Origin: Hexactinellida sp. DTS-2022
Taxonomy: Eukaryota > Porifera > Hexactinellida
Length of the DNA stretch: 64,000 nt
Assembly: GCA_028753945.1 (NCBI GenBank)
Contig: JAPNXP010000009.1
Span: 4,960,001-5,024,000, forward strand
Reading direction: 5' to 3'
Both the position numbers and the translations under genes were made by a program. The notes below the pieces were generated by a model. That model saw nothing but the letters and a program-made list of their open reading frames with translations, was not told where the DNA came from and made no database searches. Positions within the stretch are counted from its first letter, which is position 1; each line of letters starts with the position of its first letter. Of the stretch, positions 57,903 through 64,000 are shown one piece after another.

Positions 57903-58189
57903 AGCTTTAAAACTTTTAAAACTGCCTTCGCCTAATTGATAGGAAGAGGTTCGTCTTTAGAAAGTTTGCCTAACAGACTTAGTGGTGAGCTCATTGGGAA
58001 CAACTCGGCTTTTAAGAAAGTTGATAATTTGAAAATATTCTAATGGTTCAATGGCTAATCATGGGAGGAGTTTGAGGGAAATTAAATATCAATAAATAAT
58101 ATCAGTCATAAATAATTGACGGCTGAAAAACAACAAATTATAATCTAAATAACACAATGATAACAGCCTATTAGATGTATACGTCATGT

Positions 58190-58355
58190 GAGAAAGAATG
58201 CATCATCATGCAATAGGAACTACAAGTTGAGGAAGTATTACAAAGAAGTTGTAGAACTGTCATGGTAGGCAAACTGTCATGGCTGGAATATCCATGGTTA
58301 TATTAATACAAGGTAGTTGAACTATCAACTATCATGGTTGTTGAACTGTCATACA
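58190..58355 (+). repeat. Dispersed repeat R1, copy 3 (fullest)
   Basis: Extends further left (gaatgcatcatcatgcaata) than copy 1 and matches the split inverted copy at 34385 and 37865. Confidence 0.75.
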
Positions 58356-58441
58356 AAACTATGAAGGTGTTAAATTATTTCAGAATGGTGTTTCAGAAGG
58401 CAACGACCCTTCAGGGCCGTGCCACTAATACAAACTAGAGC

Positions 58442-58651
58442 ACTGCGCGGGGCGGGATAATAAATGCGGGTTGCGGGACCCGCAACCCGCGGGTTGTTGC
58501 GGGTCAAAGGATCAGAATATTTGCGGGGCGGGTCACGGAATTGTCTTGCGGGTCGGGTGCGGGTCAGAGATTCTTACTGCGGGTTGGTGCGGGTTGATGC
58601 GGGTCAGCGCAAGAGTTCTCGCTAAGGATTATTTGGGGGCGCAGTGTCCAC
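58442..58651. mobile_element. MITE-like block, 'tgcgggt' theme
   Basis: cactgcgcggggcggg and (inverted) cactgcgcccccaaat share an 8-bp end. 'gcgggt(t/c)' words repeat about 15 times. Related words lie at 36655. Confidence 0.45.
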
Positions 58652-58691
58652 TAATTGAACAATGTACCCCTAAACAAAATTAATGATCAAT

Positions 58692-59080
58692 CATAGCCTA
58701 CTCTATATATGGCCTGACAGTAGATGTACGAGGGATGCACAAGAAGATGGGAAATTTTAATTTTTTAATGTTTTCTATATTGAACTACAAAGTACTTTAT
58801 ACGTCGCGTCTCTAGATCGTAAACATAACTCAGCCCTGCTAGCCAGTGATAAGTATTAGCTGTAATGAGAAGGGTGATTGGATTTTCATAATTTAATAGT
58901 AACTAGCGCGCTTCGCTTGCTAGGTCGCTTCGCGACAGAACACAACCACACACCAACCGCGAAGCGGTTGGTGTGTGGTTTATATACTCCTAATATTGAT
59001 TATAAAGCGTAAATAGGCCTAAAATAGTAGGATTTAATAGACCTACAGAATACATCTGAAGTAATAGATCATATAATTTT
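58692..59080. repeat. Dispersed repeat and hairpin block 3
   Basis: 58692-58740 matches 12137-12190. At 58944-58980 two 17-base arms (aaccacacaccaaccgc) pair perfectly around GAA, preceded by aggtcgcttcgcgac. Confidence 0.65.
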
Positions 59081-59083
59081 TTA

Positions 59084-60641
59084 ATGGTGTATCAAGACCA
59101 CCTCACCAAATTTGTAGTTCTCCGTGCCCTACAAAGAAAGTTTGCAGATGAAGTAGTCAAGAACCTGCTGGACATTTTCTCTTTGTTTGGACCCCCTCAT
59201 ATTTTGCAGAGTGATAATGGCAGGGAATTTAAAAATATCAACCTTGCTACTATGATAAGAGAAAAATGGCCTGAATGCAAGATTATTCATGGCAAGCCAA
59301 GACATCCGCAGTCCCAGGGCTCTGTGGAAAGGGTTAATAGGGAGATTAAGAAAGTTTTGGGTTCTCTTATGAGAAAGAATAATGATCAATGCTGGATTAA
59401 ATATGTTAATACTACTCAATATTCCATCAACACCAGTCCACATTCAACTTTAGAATACAAAACACCTTACCGAGTACTCTTTGGTCGAGACCCTGTAGGG
59501 GGGTTAGAAAGCTTTGGTATCCCAAAAGAAATTGCTGTTGATGTGACTACTGAAGAAGAAGTTAATCAGTAGGTTATTTGAATGATTTAAACAATGTTGA
59601 ATGAATTTACCATCATATTTTACATAGGTTACTCTCACATGCAGATGATATGGAAAATGATCCTGACATTTCTGTACCTGTTGTAATCGAGCCAGTTGGC
59701 TGCGAACTGGTAGAACACCTGACTGTAGAGAACATTGACAACCTCGAGACCTCAAGTTCTCACTTAAGCTATTCTCAGGATTCCTATATGAGAGAAATTA
59801 ATCAAGGAAATATAAAATCAAATCTCGAATTGAATATCCCCGAAATGCCAATTCCTTCATCAACCCATATACCAACCTGTTCCTATCACTCCAGTTACGA
59901 TCCTCAACTTCTATTTGCAACCCATCATTGTCAAAATTCAAGCTTTGTACAACCAGATGTATTCTCTTATACTTCACAATTTTCCGGAGATACATATCCC
60001 CTAGATTGTGATGAACCTGAATGTGCAGTTTGTTTGCAGAGTTGCAGTGAAGCTCACCACTGTCCTGTATGTCAGCGCGCTGTCCACACATTGTGTGGTA
60101 TTCAAGTAGCCGGCTTCGAAGGTTATGGTGCACCAGTGTGGTGCAAGAATCGTTATCTGGGTGAGAGAGAAGATGCTATACACCACAGTAGAGCCACTGC
60201 TAAACGAGGACAAGAAAGGCAAATTAATAGGATGGAAAAACAGTCAGTTAAAAAAGCAAGAGTACTGGACATTGGAGATAACATAATCATACCTATCCCT
60301 GTTGTCGATAAGAGATCCCCATTTGATCCTCCCAACCTAGCTGGTGTATTATCAATAGATCTGAAGAAGGCTACTACAAGATTGGTACACTAGCAGGGAC
60401 GCTTGACAGAAGTTATTTATCCACATAAATTGAATTGTCCCACTCAAAATTTTTGCTACCTGAAGATGTACCTGAAACTACTGTGACACTCCGGCAAGCC
60501 ATTTTAGCTTCTTCTCTCGGAAAGCACAGATTATATTGTAGTTGCACCAGTGGATGTGGGTCTAACCGTTGCAGATGTCGACGTGCTAAGAACACTTGCA
60601 ATTCAAAGTGTCATCGGAAGTTATCTTGCCATAACAAATAA
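59084..60641 (+). CDS. Ginger/KRBA2-type integrase with PHD-like and CxC tail, C-terminal two thirds
   Basis: Exon 59084-59568 is the integrase core: YQDHLTKFVVLRAL (first D), LQSDNGREF (second D), HPQSQGSVERVNREIK (E), then LGSLMRKN and YKTPYRVLFGRDP. A 59-bp GT-AG intron (59569-59627) leads to LLSHADDMEN and an acidic linker, then a PHD-like C4HC3-type stretch (CAVCLQSCSEAHHCPVCQRA VHTLCG, about 60020-60100). It ends in a Cys-rich tail at 60520-60641 (CSCTSGCGSNRCRCRRAKNT CNSKCH). This layout is that of the KRBA2/SCAND3-like integrases of Ginger DNA transposons. The N-terminal zinc region is absent, so the copy begins inside the core, and the linker to the tail changes frame. It runs opposite to, and differs in sequence from, the integrase gene at 48-53.6 kb. 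Confidence 0.75.
59569..59627 (+). other. 59-bp GT-AG intron in the integrase
   Basis: CA|GTAGGT donor and TACATAG|GTTACT acceptor. Splicing gives a continuous frame VNQ-LLSHADDM. Confidence 0.65.
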
Positions 60642-60659
60642 GTTTTCTAGTTTTGCAAT

Positions 60660-62290
60660 TGCAAAATAATCAGCCTCAATAAAAAGGTATAATTACATAG
60701 ACTTACGTAGTAATATAGTATATATATACTATAATCGGATAAATTTCAAATTTATTGTGGGAATTCGGAACATATTTCGACCCGAAACTGCTTCTGACTG
60801 CAGAATTATAATCACTCAAAAGCTCTGCAACCAAGTGTGACAGAAAACTGTCTTATCATAAGGTGCATAACAAATAAATATAAGATTGGGAATTAGGGAA
60901 AAGGAAAGTAACGTTATTACATAACTTCCAGTAAGATTCTTCAGCCGCCACTTGGTTTTCAAGTTGCTATTGTCAAGTTTTTGAAGATTGCAACCAAATT
61001 ACTATAGTTTGTTATCATCAAATTGGATTTAATAATTAATTAAACTTCAATCAAGGTTGCAACCGAATAGTTCAGTATTCGGTTAAACCATATACTATTT
61101 GGAAAATAGTATTTGTCTAACCGCCGACCAAATTCTATTCCCATTTTGATATTTGGTTGGGATACAAATATATTTGGTTGACTAAATAGTCTATTCGGTA
61201 AATGGTTATTTATATAACTATTTGGTCAGCCGAATACTATTAATATTCGGTTGAGCAACTATTCGGTTAAATCGGTGTTTGGTTAACAAAAACGAGGATA
61301 TATTTCTAACCATTATACTATCATACACACTTACCTGTGCATTAGTGTTTTTGAGGATCAATTAAACTTCCAAATTTCTGTAAAAGCAATTACATACTTA
61401 GTAATTGACAAACAAGATTTATTAATGTACTGACAGAGCCTAGAAACTACAAATATGTCTCATAAAATGCTCTCCTACTTAATTAAGAGGATGATGAGAA
61501 TAATTTTGCATGTGATGGAAGGAAGTGATCACTAGTGTTTGTTAATTCAGTATTATTCTTTTAAATTGGTAAATAAATATTGTTGTTACGTATTTAGAAA
61601 ATTTAGCTAACTAGTAGATTATTTATTTATATGGCTGTGTTCAGCAACCTTTTTGAATCTCGAGGCTAAAATATATAAATCCTCAGCTGTGCCGGCCACT
61701 ATAAAATGAATGAATTTCATTTAAATCCAAAGACATATATGGTATACTTCAAATCCAAATCTAAAAGACATTCTGTATAACAATTTTCGTCTTTCAAAAA
61801 CTCTGCGGGCCGCAAATGAGGATTTGCGGAACATTGATTTAACTGACAGATCATTTATTTTTTTCCGTTTGACTTATTGAAAACTTAATATTCATAATAT
61901 TATTAAATATAGAAGTTCACAGACTTCAAATTTAAGTAAATATTTGTACACAAGCTTTGATAATGAATAAGCAAAGATCCTTGTAGGATTGTTATTCCGA
62001 ACATCTTAGCGTTTTTATCCATAACTTATCATTAAAATTATTGTCCACCCATGATATATAATTTCTATTGGAAACGGGTTTGGACTAGTCAGAACCGGTT
62101 TAAACTGTTAAAGTAGTTGAAACGCGTTTCAACTGAAAACGGCTTCTGACTGCAACATATACATTAAATACGAAACAATTATTTGCTTTCTTTCCTCTCT
62201 CTGGCTCTAGCAGTGACACATGACACACTTAACTACATAATAGAAATAAGAATAACAGAGTAATACAAATCATGGTAAATACAAATAAGA
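60660..62290. other. Mostly anonymous; one themed MITE-like block
   Basis: About 61048-61290: caaggttgcaaccgaatagt, then 'tattcggtt' and 'atttggttg' words, like 56312-56530 but without a clear right end. 61640-61840 may be a decayed hAT end (gtgttcagcaacctttttga). 62085-62150 is an 'aaacgcgtttca' palindromic block. No gene. Confidence 0.4.
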
Positions 62291-62299
62291 AGACACATA

Positions 62300-64000
62300 A
62301 CTAAGAGAATTTCTTTAATTTACGCTTTCTATACTTTTTCAAAGAACCAGCGAGTTATAATTCCTAACTTTGTTTGCAAGAAAGCAATTCGCTGCAGTAA
62401 AGACTAGCTTCGATAAGATGTTCCAACTAAACACACCACAGCTAATACAAGTAGACTTCCAAATACTTGGATCACGATTATCGCTAACTTCCAAATACAC
62501 CAACGTGAGTTCAACTAGTATTTTTCTAGAAGGTCCACTACAAGCTTCGCCATCAGCTCTTTATTGTTTTCGATGGCACTAAAGGTCTTCTATATAACAA
62601 ATATGGAATTTAAAACTGGCTCAGATGGATATTTAAGTCCGCCACGGTCCGTTAGCTGCAGAAGTTTATACTGAGAGTCCAGGTCTAAATCAAGGAGAAA
62701 TTCTTTATCAACTGTTAGCATATGTAGACAGACATGACACGGTTTTGTTTATTTCATGTACTGATGGACAGTATACAGGCTTTGATACAGAAATTTTCCT
62801 TGGGGGGGGGAAACTTTCCTAGAAACAGACTGTTCCCTTGGATAAAGGAGCAGCATATACATGTATAGGCCAAAATTAATGTATTTAGTTGGCATAATCA
62901 TTATATGCTTTAATCCTGATTATATTAGCAATTACTTATCATTTATTTAATAACTATGAGGCAAAGTTAAGACAATTCCTGGGATGGGGGCATCTTTCCT
63001 GGGGGGAGGAAACTTTTGTTGGGGGGGGGGGGGAAATCCCAGGGCCCCCCCCCTCTGTATCACACCCTGGTATAGCCTGCAATAAAGGCTAATGATTGAA
63101 GCAACTGTGAACCACAATCAATTGTTGATAGATCATTAATCTCATCAAGAAATGGCTCCAAATTGAACTCACCATCAGTAGTGGAATACGGAGAAGAAAA
63201 TGACTTAATAAATGACTGATAGATTGAAAGGAAGTGTCTTGTTGTCAGTAAACATGTTTAATATGCTAGAAAGTTCAAGTAGATGCTCGGTTCAAGGATT
63301 TGAAGATAGATGTGATAATTAGAACCAGAAATCATACGGTATAGACCGAAATGGTGTTCCAAGGGATCCGTCTGTAGAAAGGAGGACAACACATACTATG
63401 TAAAGCCACAAGATTGAGTCAAATGATTGGTAATTTGTGGTAAGGCAAAACAAGCATGTCTAAAACTGGTGTATGTTTGTTACTCAGTTTGCCAATTTTT
63501 TCTGGTAAAGTTTGCCAAGCATCTAACCAAAACTACACGAGTCAAAAATAGAAATCGCTCTTCATTAAAAGTCAAAGGTCGAGAGAAATTATCCTCCAAA
63601 CGTATTCCTTTATATGGTGTGTTCACGTTGAATAATTTCTATTCTTTCAATATTCTGGATAACGCAATTCGTTCTGGATAGTTAGCGCAGATATTGTTAA
63701 TTCGTTAACGACTTTCAAAACCAGTTTGACATTTTGACGCTCATTGCTAGACGGAAACATGACTCCATAGTCAAATGAGGAGCTAACTTGGATAAACTTG
63801 TTCTTTCTGAATTATATAATTGACATACATCTTCAAAGGATGCACAACCGAACTTAAGGGGATAATCACAATAAGAACTAGAGTTGTTTTTTAAAGCAAG
63901 TTCCTGCAAAACAAATTCAATTTCTCGGATGCCACTAATTGCAGCAATGGGAACGGATATACTCTGTCCATTAAAATAGGTTGAGGTGGATAAATAAGCA
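62300..64000 (-). pseudogene. P/THAP9-like transposase remnant, copy 3 (runs off the window)
   Basis: Reading leftwards from the edge: TYFNGQSISVPIAAI and IREIEFVLQELALKNNSSSY, FGCASFEDVCQLYNSERTSL SKLAPHL, a middle part equivalent to copy 1 (near 63400-63700), a part with SGSNYHIY-like wording (63290-63340), AFIAGYT at about 63085, LTDRGGLKYPS-equivalent (62630-62660), and a basic end KYRKRKLKKFS (62310). Same order as copies 1 and 2. Several frame changes; cut by a MITE at 62776-63069. It extends farthest towards the N-terminus of copies 1-3. Confidence 0.7.
62776..63069. mobile_element. hAT-type MITE with G runs, 5-bp duplication
   Basis: The ends CAGGCTTTGATACAGAAA and (inverted) CAGGGTGTGATACAGAGG are flanked by gtata on both sides. 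It splits the GYxxxxYM segment of the P-like copy. Runs of G and C next to both ends. Confidence 0.85.

Noticed and set aside
59129-60335. Minus-strand frames across the integrase
   Set aside because: Shadows of the plus-strand coding.

Overview
The window is AT-rich animal (metazoan, very probably invertebrate) nuclear DNA. The evidence is a SEC22-type R-SNARE gene, THAP, BED/C2H2 and CxC-type zinc proteins, very short GT-AG introns (about 59-110 bp), and a mixture of hAT, P/THAP9-like, MULE, Kolobok, Ginger/KRBA2-type, pogo and Ty3-like elements typical of animals. The species cannot be named from sequence alone. Only two features look like ordinary intact host genes: the intronless SEC22 homologue at 3565-4212 (minus) and a two-exon THAP-domain gene at 31069-31598 (minus).

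Almost everything else is transposon sequence, inserted element into element. Layout: 1-3.5 kb, repeats and G-rich MITEs; 3.6-4.2 kb, SEC22; 4.6-5.5 kb, nested MITEs; 5.7-9.1 kb, a large inverted-repeat element; 9.1-11.3 kb, MITEs; 12.3-13.5 kb, P-like transposase remnant; 13.7-14.0 kb, hAT MITE; 14.7-19.3 kb, a TTAA foldback element abutting a Kolobok element; 19.3-22 kb, pogo-type MITE and a possible Penelope-like fragment; 22.3-25.1 kb, P-like remnants; 26.4-28 kb, MULE transposase; 29.1-30.6 kb, a gag/protease fragment of an LTR retrotransposon; 31 kb, THAP gene; 32.2-34 kb, MITEs and a foldback element; 34.4-41 kb, deeply nested MITEs; 41.2-43.2 kb, repeats; 43.9-47.9 kb, a hAT element with its transposase; 48.0-53.6 kb, a six-exon KRBA2-type integrase gene cut by two large insertions; 54.6-56 kb, a DDE transposase of uncertain family; 56-58.4 kb, foldback and CxC-protein fragments; 59.1-60.6 kb, a Ginger/KRBA2-type integrase with a Cys-rich tail; 62.3-64 kb, another P-like remnant running off the end.

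The clearest pattern is a collection of non-autonomous hAT-type elements. They begin with CAG and end with CTG, many have perfect 8-bp target duplications, and each is filled with a degenerate, mostly palindromic repeat that extends its own subterminal motif (taatag, gggcttaagccc, attggattgg, gactcg, cgaatattcg, ggatccgg, aaatgattt, ggtccggacc and others). Several have an unoccupied homologous site elsewhere in the window, so their boundaries can be proved internally. The autonomous relative of one of them (the CAGTGCTCGACAAA family) is also present.

All positions were read by eye. Family names rest on remembered motifs, not on a database search.
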